Of a DNA stretch of 64,000 nucleotides, positions 1 to 10,000 are shown in pieces. The stretch spans positions 1,922,001 to 1,986,000 of the forward strand of contig NZ_CP106951.1 in the NCBI RefSeq assembly GCF_030419005.1, read 5' to 3'. How positions within the stretch are numbered: position 1 is the stretch's first letter; each line of letters begins with the position of its first letter. Below the pieces are notes generated by a model. That model saw only the letters and a program-made list of their open reading frames with translations, was not told the origin of the DNA and made no database searches. This DNA comes from Eleftheria terrae (lineage in GTDB: Bacteria > Pseudomonadota > Gammaproteobacteria > Burkholderiales > Burkholderiaceae_C). The translations under genes were made by a program, and so were the position numbers.

Positions 1-214
1 GTGGTTCCGCGCAGCAGCGGGGGCCACCGCGGTGACGCAAGCCATGTCAGGGCAAGCGCCGTCGTTAGCAAGGGTTGCTTCATGGGCACTCCGGGGCCAA
101 GGGCGTGCAGTCCTCGCTCCTTCAGGGTGCGCGCCGAGTGGCAGCCACTGCAGCCCCGCTGACCGCGACGCCGGTGAGCACGACAGCCCCGTCCGCCAGC
201 ACGGCTCGCGGCCT

Positions 215-380
215 TCAAGGCCGAGCCGATCGCTTAGCGCTGTCCCCGTTCACCCGCTCGAGCGCCTTGCGCACGCGCCTTGTGGCGTCGGGCTGGCCAC
301 GCTGCCCCAGCACGTCGGCGAAATGGCGCAGCTGCTCGGCGCTCAACCCGACGTTCAGGCTGATGCGGGCATAGCCACCG
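215..380 (-). pseudogene. C-terminal remnant, carboxymuconolactone-decarboxylase-like protein
   Basis: The minus-strand frame ending at a stop at 215-217 reads ISLNVGLSAEQLRHFADVL followed by a short basic helix. This resembles the C-terminal helical part of carboxymuconolactone decarboxylase/AhpD-fold proteins (pattern xSLNVGLTxxQLxxxxxVL). Nothing recognisable lies upstream of the GGYAR segment, because from about base 380 the DNA reads better as a different gene on the plus strand. Seen: the residues and the abrupt end. Inferred: a 5'-truncated gene remnant of about 50 residues. The family match is by memory of the pattern and could be chance. Confidence 0.3.
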
Positions 381-694
381 GGTTGGGCCTCGTTTCGGCC
401 TTTCCGTTGCCCCGTTTTGCGACCGCGGCGCTTGCGCAGGAGTATCGGCAACTGACGGTGGGGCGTGACGGTCTTCCCGACAGTCTCACGGCGTTCGAGG
501 GATTTTTTTACGGCTCAACCGTCATGAGCGCCCTGGTGATGAGTGGGGCTCAGACACGCGATGAACTGGTGGCTTGGCTGAACACCCACCCGCTGGATGT
601 CGGAGGGCTCGGGGTGATGTTCGATCAGCAGCGGGTGGGTTTCAGGCATCTGCAAGTGGTCTACAAGAGCAACAACGGGCCACTGCGGGCCTGA
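380..694 (+). pseudogene. C-terminal remnant, ABC transporter periplasmic substrate-binding protein
   Basis: About 104 residues ending at a TGA at 692-694 resemble the last third of a leucine/isoleucine/valine-type binding protein (Peripla_BP_6). A VSAFPLPRFATAALAQEY segment is followed by LTAFEGFFYGSTVMSALVMS and TRDELVAWLNTHPLDVGGLGV. These match the family pattern (A-x-EGY-x-A...LxxAG-x-T-R-x-x-L-x-x-AL...D-x-GG). The N-terminal two thirds and signal peptide are absent. The frame is open upstream of 380, but that part reads as unrelated sequence antisense to the neighbouring remnant. No start codon or ribosome site is apparent, so it is probably non-functional. The assignment is moderate and based on motif memory. 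Confidence 0.4.
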
Positions 695-850
695 CCCACC
701 GGGGAGCGTCCAAGCTGGCGGAGGAGTGCCGCCGCGCGGGCGTTGCTATGCTCCCGGGTAGGCGGCAGGGGTGTCGAATGGAGACCCCCCGACCGCTGGA
801 GAGCGACCTTTGGGAACGCCATGAAGGCAGCCCATTGAAACAAGACCAAG

Positions 851-1132
851 ATGTCCTCAACAAGAATTTGCGACGAGCTCCTGTTCATCATCAAGATGGA
901 ACTGGCAAGAGGCAATGAACTCGCTACCGGGCCGGAAGTGGCGAACTGGCCAAGGCAGGGTTCGGTATTCGCCAGCCTGAAGTCCGATCTCGCCATGAGC
1001 GGCTATTCCGTCCCCTCTGGTGTGCGCCATTCCATTTGCACCGACTTGCATTACGGTTGGCATGACGAGTGCCATTGCGAGATCCACGGCGACCTTCTGG
1101 TCGCCGGCACCACACATCCACCGGGAAGCTAG
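851..1132 (+). CDS. Small hypothetical protein (93 aa)
   Basis: The ATG at 851 opens a 93-codon frame. Its composition looks protein-like: an amphipathic start (ICDELLFIIKMELARG), PEVANWPRQGSVFASLKSDL, and a Cys/His/Trp-rich tail (CTDLHYGWHDECHCEIHGDLLVAG). I do not recognise a named family. The tail has three Cys and several His residues that could bind a metal. There is no strong Shine-Dalgarno sequence before the ATG. It stands alone in otherwise degraded DNA, so it could be a functional small gene, a remnant, or a chance frame. Codon third positions are mostly G or C, like real genes here. Confidence 0.35.
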   Translation: MSSTRICDELLFIIKMELARGNELATGPEVANWPRQGSVFASLKSDLAMSGYSVPSGVRHSICTDLHYGWHDECHCEIHGDLLVAGTTHPPGS

Positions 1133-2057
1133 CGACCCGGCAGTGAGGGCGGCCGGTCCAAGCTGTGTCGCCGCCCCGATCATCCACGGGCCCCGCGCTT
1201 CTGGCCATCTGCCCGGCTCCCATGGCGGGGTAACGCAGGTGTCCTACCCGTTACGGCCGGATGCACTCGCTAGGGCGCACAGCAGTGCCGATGGCGGGCT
1301 TGCATCTCGACGAACATCGGTCGCCGATGGCGACCTCGCCTGCAAGACGCCTGCGCCTGCAGCAGTCATGTCCACCGAGGTCGCGCTTGCTGGCGATGCG
1401 CTCAGGATTGGCAGCGGCCGGCGCCTTGCACGGATCAGCCGCGCAGCACGGCCCACCCGCCAACGCAGATGCCCCCGGCTCCGGTGCTGCCGCCACGGGA
1501 AGCACCGCGGACGAGGCAGGTTCGGCGCCAGCACGACCGCGCGGCCGGGAGCGTGAGACGGATCTTCCACCGCATCATCGCCAGTGAACCGCGGGCCCGT
1601 CATGGCCGTCGTCAGCCGGCCCTCCCTACAGAACAGAAGCAGCGCGCCTCACCGGCGCAGCAAGTCGTTCATGGCGATACCGCCATCACGCTTCATTCAG
1701 CCGGACCGACATTCGCACGTCGCCAGGCACCCATCTGGCGCAAGCCGCGCGAAGGCCTCGCCGCCTTCGTCCTTTGACGCCGCTGCTTTCATGCTTTTGT
1801 CTTCCTCGGGACTCAATACTGCGTACCAGATCGCTCACCGCATCGCCAGCCCCCAGCTCCCTGAACCAGCCCTGCAGCTGCTGTCGCCGGTCTTGCGCAA
1901 TGTCGTGGAGCATCGGAAGATGGCGCCGCTTCCGGGCGAAGAAGCGAAGCAGTCCCGCCTGCTCTGCAGCGATCGCTTCACAGGTGCACTGTCAAAACCT
2001 GCAGTTCATCGAGTCGCCCAGCTTGCCTCATCCACCTGCCACCACACGGTTCCCCTG
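1133..2057. other. Gene-poor region before the exporter
   Basis: About 0.9 kb with several short overlapping frames but no recognisable protein. The best-looking stretch is on the minus strand (about 1990 down to 1780). It reads as a helical, Arg/Gln-rich segment (around LLRFFARKRRHLPMLHDI and RQQLQGWFRELGAGDAVSDL) without a convincing start, family or ribosome site, and may be a gene remnant. I see no clear promoter for the exporter gene. Confidence 0.4.
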
Positions 2058-3332
2058 ATGCAAGACACCACGCACGCCCTTCCCACCGACGAGGCCACCG
2101 CCAACCCTCCGACGATCCTCAAGCATCCGGGCTTCCTGCGCTTGCTCCTGGGCAGCTCCTGCTCGCTGCTGGGCGACCAGTTCACCATGATCGCCACCTC
2201 GTGGCTGGTCTTCAAGCTCACCGGCAGCGGCCTCGCGCTCGGCACGGTGCTGGCCGTCGTCGGCCTGCCGCGCGTGGCCTTTCTGCTGATTGCCGGCGCG
2301 CTGGTCGATCGTCATTCGCCTCGCCACATCCTGCGTGCTGCGGCCTTCACCGGGTGTCTGCTGCTGGCGCTGCTCGGCACGCTGGTGATTACCGACAAGC
2401 TCACGCTGGCGGGACTCTACGTCTTCGCTTTCCTGATGGGCCTGGTCGGCACCTTCGCGATTCCTGCACGCATGGCCATGCTGCCCCGCATCGTGCAGCC
2501 GGAGCAGCTGCCCCAGGCCAACTCCATCATGATGGGCGTGAGCCAGATCTCGATCCTGGTGGGCCCGCTGCTCGCGGGCCTGCTGGTGAGCACCTCCGAG
2601 GGCCTGGGCGTGGCCTTTCTCGTCGATGCGCTGTGCTTCCTCATCGCCGCTGTGACGGTCCCGGCACTCACGGTCACGCCGGCGCAAGAACCGGAGAGCG
2701 AACAACGGCAGGGCAACCAGCATGTGGTGCGGTCCATCCTCGAAGGCATCCGCTGGCTGTGGTCGGACAAGCTGCTGCGCCTGTTGACGCTCTACTGGAG
2801 CATCGCGGTGTTCCTCGCCAGCGGCACCGTGCAGGTCGGTCTGCCGATCCTGGTGAAGGAACAGATGGCGCTGGACAGCACCGCTTTCGGTGCGCTGATA
2901 TCGGCGAACGGCTTCGGGCAGCTTCTGGGCATGCTGCTGTCCGGGCTGCGGCTGCAGAAGACCCTGTCGCTGGGCCTGGCCGTCTGCCTGATCGATTTCT
3001 TCGCCGGCCTGGCCATGCTCGGCATGGGCCTGAACCACTACCTGGTGGTTGGCGTCGCGCTGATGTTCACGCTCGGCGCTGGCGCCGGCTTCGTCGAAGT
3101 GCGCCTCTTCACATGGATCCAGCAGCGCATTCCCAGCGGGCTGCTGGGGCGCATCATCAGCATCATGACCCTGATCATGACCGCCGTGGCACCCGTGTCC
3201 GCCCTGCTGGCCGGCGTGTTCACGCAGTTTGTGTCGATCACCACGCTCTTCATGGTCGTCGGCCTGTGCCTCTCTGGCTTCTCTCTGCTGTCGATGTTCA
3301 GCCCCACGCTCAGGAGCGTGCGGGCCGAGTGA
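2058..3332 (+). CDS. MFS exporter, EntS-like (MFS_3 family)
   Basis: A 424-residue inner-membrane transporter with about 12 hydrophobic segments. Family: MFS_3 (enterobactin exporter EntS and macrolide-efflux-like proteins). Diagnostic stretches are the N-terminal helix FLRLLLGSSCSLLGDQFT, the loop-2 motif DRHSPRHILRA (MFS motif A region), and ARMAMLPRIVQPEQLPQANS followed by a glycine-rich helix. The start is placed at the ATG at 2058, because the upstream part of the frame (from 1584) is low-complexity and unlike a transporter N-terminus. No good Shine-Dalgarno sequence is visible. It lies 621 bp upstream of the NRPS genes in the same direction, so by context it probably exports the peptide or gives self-resistance. 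A GC-rich hairpin 13 nt after the stop suggests its transcript can end before the NRPS. Confidence 0.85.
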   Translation: MQDTTHALPTDEATANPPTILKHPGFLRLLLGSSCSLLGDQFTMIATSWLVFKLTGSGLALGTVLAVVGLPRVAFLLIAGALVDRHSPRHILRAAAFTGCLLLALLGTLVITDKLTLAGLYVFAFLMGLVGTFAIPARMAMLPRIVQPEQLPQANSIMMGVSQISILVGPLLAGLLVSTSEGLGVAFLVDALCFLIAAVTVPALTVTPAQEPESEQRQGNQHVVRSILEGIRWLWSDKLLRLLTLYWSIAVFLASGTVQVGLPILVKEQMALDSTAFGALISANGFGQLLGMLLSGLRLQKTLSLGLAVCLIDFFAGLAMLGMGLNHYLVVGVALMFTLGAGAGFVEVRLFTWIQQRIPSGLLGRIISIMTLIMTAVAPVSALLAGVFTQFVSITTLFMVVGLCLSGFSLLSMFSPTLRSVRAE

Positions 3333-3344
3333 GGCGAGGCGCAA

Positions 3345-3371
3345 GCGCGGGGCCGCGATGGGGCCCCGCGC
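3345..3371 (+). terminator. GC-rich hairpin after the exporter gene
   Basis: A perfect 10-bp inverted repeat (GCGCGGGGCC / GGCCCCGCGC) with a 7-nt loop starts 13 nt after the MFS stop codon. No T-run follows, so it is not a textbook intrinsic terminator. It could still be a pause, an RNA-stability structure, or a Rho-assisted end. Confidence 0.45.
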
Positions 3372-3953
3372 GCCGCGACAAGAGGACCTTGCGGGCGTGC
3401 CCGCGCGCTTGCCCGAGCGTACAGGCAGGGAAAGTTCTAGCAGGCGCTGCGGCCAGTCTCCGTGCGCCATGGGGCGGTGACCGCGCAATCCTGACAGGTT
3501 ACCGGCCCATCGCTTCTCCCTATCCTGCCGCTGGTTCGGGGCCTGTTGATATCGGCAGTCCTCATGCGCGGCCTCTCACGAGAACGGTGACGACCGGGCC
3601 ACAAGCCGGGTCCACCACGCCGCACGCACCTTGTCACCCAGCGCAAACAACGATGGACCACAACGCAGGAACCTCCGCCCGCGCCTGGCGCGCCCCAGCG
3701 CCGCTTGCAAGCCCGAGCACCGTCCATCCCCCTTCGTCCCCAGCGTTGCGCACCGTGCCGGCCTGAAGCCGTCATCAATGCGACATCGCGGCTCCATTCA
3801 ATGACCTGGCTCGCGCCGGTGTAGCACGCGGCCGGCCCTCGGCCTGACGGGCTCGCCGACATCGGCCCTGGCGCCGGGCATCTGGCCGTCTTTCCGGCGG
3901 GGCCGCGGCACCGCTCCTCAACATCGATCTCGGCATCCATCAAGGAAGAGCAA
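3372..3953. other. Intergenic region upstream of the NRPS genes
   Basis: This spacer between the exporter and the first NRPS gene carries no recognisable gene. It must hold the promoter of the biosynthetic operon unless that is driven from the exporter, but I find no convincing -35/-10 pair by eye. A ribosome-binding site (GGAAGAG, about 3943-3949) precedes the NRPS ATG at 3954. Confidence 0.5.
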
Positions 3954-6900
3954 ATGAGTCATGTAGATCGCCTGCCCTTGTCGGCACCGCAGCTGGAGAT
4001 GTGGTTCGCGCAGCAGCTCGATCCGGCGAACCCGCTGTATGACAGCTGCGGCTGGCTCGACATCCGCGGCGATCTCGACCTTGGCCGCTTCGAAGCCGCC
4101 ATCCGCCAGGTGCAGGAAGAAGCCGAAGCGCTGCGCTTGCGGCTCACGCAGGACGATGAAGGCCCGCACCAGCACATCGGCCCTCGGGCTGCCACACCGC
4201 TGCGCGTGACCGACCTGTCCGGCGAAGACCGACCCCTGCGGGCCGCCCAGGAAAGGATGCGCGACGACGCAGCCACCGTGTTCGACCTCCTGTCGGACCG
4301 GCTCTACACCTATGAACTGTTCAAGCTCGGGCCGGCGCACTTCGTCTGGTACCAGCGTTATCACCACGTCATCATCGACGGCCAGAGCCTGACGCTCATC
4401 GTCCGCCGGGTGGTGGACGTCTACAACGCCTTGTGCGCGGGACAGGCCGCGGAGGAATGCGGCTTCGGGCCGTTCGCCGACCTGCTCGCCGAGGACCGAC
4501 TCTACCGCAGCTCGGATCGCTACCAAGCCGACGCCGAGCATTGGCGCCAGTACCTGGCCCAGGCGCCGGAGGCTGGCCCGCTGAGCGGGCGGCAGGCACC
4601 TCACGCGCGGGCCTTTCGGCGCCAGACCTGCTTCATTCCGGAGGCACTCGCCACAGCGCTGCTGCAGGCGGAGCGGCGCACGGGCAGCCCATGGCCGCAG
4701 CTGCTCACGGCCGCCACCGCGGCCTATCTGCAGTCGATCGCCAACCGGCCGGACATGGTGTTCGACTTCCCCGTGGCCGCCCGCAGCCGGGCGACACGCC
4801 AGGCGCTCGGCATGCTGGCCAACACGCTGCCCTTGAAGCTGGCCTTCGCCCCCCATGCCAGCCTGGCGCAGCTCGCGCAGCAGGCCGGGCGGGAGATCCT
4901 CAAGGCACTCAAGCACCAGAACTTCCGTGGCAAGGACATCCGCGGCTTCCATGGTGGCAGCGGGCGGGTCGCGTCCTTCGGACCGCGCATCAACATCCTG
5001 CCCTTCGACTTCGCGTTCACGCTGGCTGGTGTGCCGGCGCGCTTGCACTCCCTCTCCAACGGGCCGGTGGATGATCTCGCGGTCACGGTGCAGGGACAAC
5101 TCGGCACGTCGGAGTGCGAGCTGCATCTGGACGCCAATGCGCAGACCTACAGCGAGGCCGAGGTGGCCTGGCACCTCAGGCGCTTGCTGCGCTTCATCGA
5201 GCAGGGCCTTGCCGATCCGTACCGCCCTCTGGCCCGGATCGATCTGCTGGACGCGGCGCAGCGCCGGCAATTGCTGCTCGACTGGCAGCCGGCTCCGCGG
5301 CCGCTGCCCGCCGCGACGCCCCTGGCCTTGTTCGACCAGCAGGTGGCCAGCCGGCCGCAGGCCATCGCTCTCACGGCTGCCGACCGATGCTTCACTTATG
5401 CGCAGCTCGATGAAGAGGCGAACCGACTCGCTCATGTCCTGAACGACCTGGGCATCGGTGCCGAGCAAGGCGTGGCCCTCTTCCTGCAACGCTCGCCCGA
5501 GCTCGTCATCGCCGAGCTGGCGGTGCTCAAGGCCGGCGGCTACTACCTGCCGCTGCACGAGCAGCACCCCGATGCCCGCCTGGTGCAGCTGCTGCGCGAC
5601 ACTGGCGCCCGCGTGCTGCTGGCCGATGCCAGCATCGACGGCCGCGGCTTCCTGCAGCTCGACGGCCACCGCGCTCAGCTGCTGCGCCTGGACCGCCCGC
5701 TGCCGCCGCTGCAGCGGCCCCCGGCCCGCCGGCCGGCCGCCGCCCATCCCGAGCAGCTGGCCTACGTGATGTACACCTCCGGCTCCACCGGCACCCCAAA
5801 GGGTGTCGCGGTGCGCCAGCGCGACATCGCCGAGTTCGCCCAGGACCGCCGCTTCCAGGCCGGCCACGATTGCGTGCTGCTGCAGGCGCCGCATGCCTTC
5901 GATGCCTCCACCTACGAGCTGTGGGTGCCCCTGCTCAACGGCGGGCGCATCGTCGTCGCGCCCCCCGGCCAGCTCGATGCCGCCGAGCTGCAGCGCTTGG
6001 TCGCACAGGCCGGCGTCACCAGCCTGTGGATGACCGCCGGGCTCTTCCATGAGCTGGCCGACTCGGCCCCGGCGCTGTTCGCGCCGCTGCGCCAGGTGTG
6101 GGCCGGTGGCGATGTGCTGTCGGCCAGCGCCATCCGCCGCCTGCAGGCGCTGCACCCCGCGCTGCAGGTCGTCAACGGCTACGGCCCGACCGAAACCACC
6201 ACCTTCGCGCTGAGCCATGCGGTGCCCCGGCTCGACGAGCAGGCCCACAGCGTGCCCATCGGCACGCCGCTGGACAACATGCAGGCCTATGTGCTGGACG
6301 GTGCGCTGCGGCCGCTGCCGCCGGGCGTGGCCGGCGAGCTGTACATCGCCGGCAGCGGCCTGGCGCGCGGCTACCTGCAGCGCCCCGGCCTGACGGCCGA
6401 GCGCTTCGTGGCCAACCCCTTCACGCCCGGCCAGCGCATGTACCGCTCCGGCGACCTGGCCCGCTGGCGCGAGGACGGCCAGCTCGACTACCTCGGCCGG
6501 GCCGACCAGCAGGTCAAGGTACGTGGCTTCCGCATCGAGCTCGGCGAGATCGAGGCGGCCCTGGCCGCGCTCGGCTTCCCCCACAACAGCGTCATCGCCC
6601 GCGAGGACCAGGCCGGCCACAAGCAGCTCGTCGCCTACCTCGTCACCACCGCCCCGCTGGACGCCCCGGCCCTGCGCCAGCAGCTTGCCGAGCGCCTGCC
6701 CGAGTACATGGTGCCGGCCGCCTTCGTCACGCTGCCTGCCCTGCCGCTCACCCCCAACGGCAAGCTCGACCGCAAGGCCCTGCCCGCCCCCGACTTCACC
6801 CCCGCCAGCACCCGCGCCCCGCGCACCGCGCAGGAGCAGCTGCTGTGCACCCTCTTCGCCGAGGTGCTCGGCCTGCCACAGGTCGGCATCGACGACAGCT

Positions 6901-7050
6901 TCTTCGCCCTCGGCGGCCACTCGCTGCTGGCCACCCGGCTGGTCAGCCGCATCCGCAGCACGCTGGGCGTGGAAGTCGCCATCCGCACGCTGTTCGAGTC
7001 GCCCACCGTCGAGGCGCTGGCCCGCCAGCTCGCCGCCGCCGGCCAGGCCC
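3954..7050 (+). other. NRPS module 1: starter C - A(Val-like) - T
   Basis: The opening C domain is unlike the other ten. It resembles the EntF C domain ([26 protein letters not shown]), a type found where a peptide starts with an acyl or aryl group. Catalytic HHVIIDG is intact at residues 137-143. A1 pocket residues read as D-A-Y-W-W-G-G-T-F-K by alignment to GrsA, a Val-type code. T1 has the GGHSLL form that precedes ordinary C domains. The acyl donor is not encoded in the window. Confidence 0.8.
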
Positions 7051-10000
7051 GCCCGCCGCTGCTGCCACAACCCCGCCCGGCCACGCTGCCGCTGTCCTTC
7101 GCGCAGCGCCGCCTGTGGTTCCTGCACCAGTTCGAAGGGCCCAGCGCCACCTACAACATCCCGCTCGCACTGCGCCTGGACGGCGAGCTCGATGTCGCCG
7201 CCCTGCGTGCCGCCCTGGGCGACCTGCTGGCCCGCCACGAGAGCCTGCGCACCCGCTTCCCCGACACCCATCCGCCCTGCCAGCAGGTGCTGCAGCAGGC
7301 CGAGCCGCACCTGCAGCTGATCGACAGCAGCGACGCCCGCCTGGCCGACGACCTGCGTCAGGCCGCCGCCCATGCCTTCGACCTGGCGCAGGACCTGCCG
7401 CTGCGCGCCACACTGCTGCGCCTGGCCCCGGCCCAACAGGTGCTGATGCTGGTGCTGCACCACATTGCCGGCGACGGCGCCTCGATGGGCCCGCTGGCGC
7501 GCGACCTGGCGCAGGCCTATACGGACCGCCTGCAAGGCCAGGCCCCGGCCTGGGCGCCGCTGCCGGTGCAGTACGCCGACTACACCTTGTGGCAACAGCA
7601 GCTGCTGGGTGAGGAGAGCGACCCTACGAGCCGGCTGTCGGCCCAGATCGCGTATTGGTCGGAAGCCCTGCGTGGCATTCCCGAGCAACTGCCCTTGCCG
7701 ACCGACCGGCCCCGCCCGCCGGTGTCCAGCCAGCGCGGGCAGCACCTGCGCTTCACGATCGATGCGGCGCTGCACCGGCAGTTGCTCGCGGTCGCCCACG
7801 CGCACCGGGTCACGCTGTTCATGGTGCTGCAGGCGGCACTCGCCACGCTGCTGACGCGGCTGGGCGCCGGCACCGACATCCCGCTGGGCAGCCCGATCGC
7901 CGGGCGCACCGACAGTGCGCTGGACGACCTGGTGGGCCTGTTCATCAACACCCTGGTGCTGCGCACCGACACCGCCGGCAACCCGGGCTTCGACACCTTG
8001 CTGGAGCGGGTGCGCCAGGCCGACCTGGCCGCCTACGAGCACCAGGACCTGCCCTTCGAGCACTTGGTCGAGCAGATCAACCCGGTGCGCTCGCTGTCGC
8101 ACCATCCGCTGTTCCAGGTCATGCTGATGTTGCAGAACGAGGGCAGCACTGCATTGTCCCTGCCCGGCCTGGCCTGCCGCGAAACGCACTTCGACTTCGC
8201 CATCGCGAAGTTCGACCTCAGCTTCGACTTCACCGAGCAGCGCCAGGCCGACGGCTCGCCCGCCGGCCTGCAGGGCCTGCTGGAATACGCCACCGATCTG
8301 TTCGACACCGCCACTGCACACAGCCTCGCCGCCCGCCTGCTGCGCCTGCTGCAAGCGGTGGCGGCCGACCCGACGCAAGCCATCGGCGACATCGACCTGC
8401 TCGACGCCGGCGAGCGGCAGCAACTGCTACTGCAGTGGAACGACACCGCCCGGGCACCGGCCTGCCCGCCGCTGCACACCGCCTTCGAGCAACAGGCCCG
8501 CCTCACGCCGCAGGCCATTGCCGCCACCTGCCACGGCAGCACCCTCAGCTACGCCGAGCTCGACCGCCGCGCCAACCGCGTCGCCCACACCCTCATCGCC
8601 CGCGGCATCGGCCCCGAGGACATCGTCGCCCTGGCCCTGCCCCGCTCGCTGGACCTGCTCGCCTGCCTGCTCGGCGTGCTCAAGGCCGGCGCCGCCTTCC
8701 TGCCCCTGGAGCCCGCCCACCTCGGCACCCGCCAGCGCGAGCTGCTCGCCGACGCCCGCCCCGTGCTGCTCATCGCCGAGCACCGCCTGGCCCACGAACT
8801 CGCCGCCCCCCTCCCCGCCCTGTGCCTGGACACCCCCGCCGCGCAACAGGCCCTCGCCTCGGCCCCCGACCACCCGCCGGGCGACGCCGAGCGCCGCCGA
8901 CCGCTGCTGCTGCAGCACCCGGCCTATGTCATCTACACCTCCGGCTCCACCGGCACCCCCAAGGGCGTGGTGCTGCCCCACGCCGGCCTGGCCAACCTGC
9001 TGGCCCACCACCTCGAGACCTTCTTCCCCTCGGTGCTGCACGGCAGCGCCGAGCCCCGTGCCCGCTTCGCCCTGACCGCGCCGTTCGCCTTCGACACCGC
9101 CCTGGAAGGCCTGTTGTGGATGGCCGCCGGCCACGAGCTGCACCTGCTGGACGATGCCACCCGCCGCGACGCCGAGCTGCTGCTCGACCACGTCCTGCGC
9201 CACCGCATCGACGTGCTCGACCTCACTCCCACCCACTTCGAGCAGCTCCACCCGCTGGGCCTGCTGCAGCCCGGGCGCGGCTGGCCCCGCGCCCTGGTGC
9301 TCGGCGGCGAGGCCCTGGGCGAGTCCCAGTGGCGTGCCCTGCTCGCCGCCCCGCACGTGCGCGCCTACAACTTCTACGGCCCCACCGAGTGCACCGTCGA
9401 TGCCTGCCATGCCGCCATCGACCCCCGCACCAGCCGCAACACCATCGGCTCGCCGCTGCGCAACACCCGGCTTTACGTGCTCGACGAGCGCCTGCACCCG
9501 GTGCCCCCGGGCGTGCCCGGCGAGCTCTACATCGCCGGCCCCGGCCTGGCCCGCGGCTACCTCGGCCGCCCGGCACTGAGCGCCGAGCGCTTCGTCGCCA
9601 ACCCCTTCTCCCCGGGCCAGCGCCTGTACCGCTGCGGCGACCTCGTCCGCTGGCGCGCCGACGGCCTGCTGGAGTACCTCGGCCGCGCCGACCAGCAGCT
9701 CAAGGTGCGCGGCTTCCGCATCGAGCCCGCCGAGGTCGAGGCCGCGCTGGCCCACTGCGGCCACCCGGGCTGCGCGGTCATCGGCCGCGAGGACCGGCCC
9801 GGCCACCTGCAGCTCGTCGCCTACCTGCCTGCGTCCGCGCCGCTGGACCGCAACGCCCTGCGCCAGCAGCTCGCCGAGCGCCTGCCCGAGTACATGGTGC
9901 CGGCCGCCTTCGTCACGCTGCCCGCCCTGCCGCTCACCCCCAACGGCAAGCTCGACCGCAAGGCCCTGCCCGCCCCCGACTTCACCCCCACCAGCACCCG

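Noticed and set aside
1584..2057. N-terminal extension of the MFS exporter to 1584.
   Set aside because: The first 158 codons are low-complexity and unlike any transporter; the family N-terminus fits the ATG at 2058.
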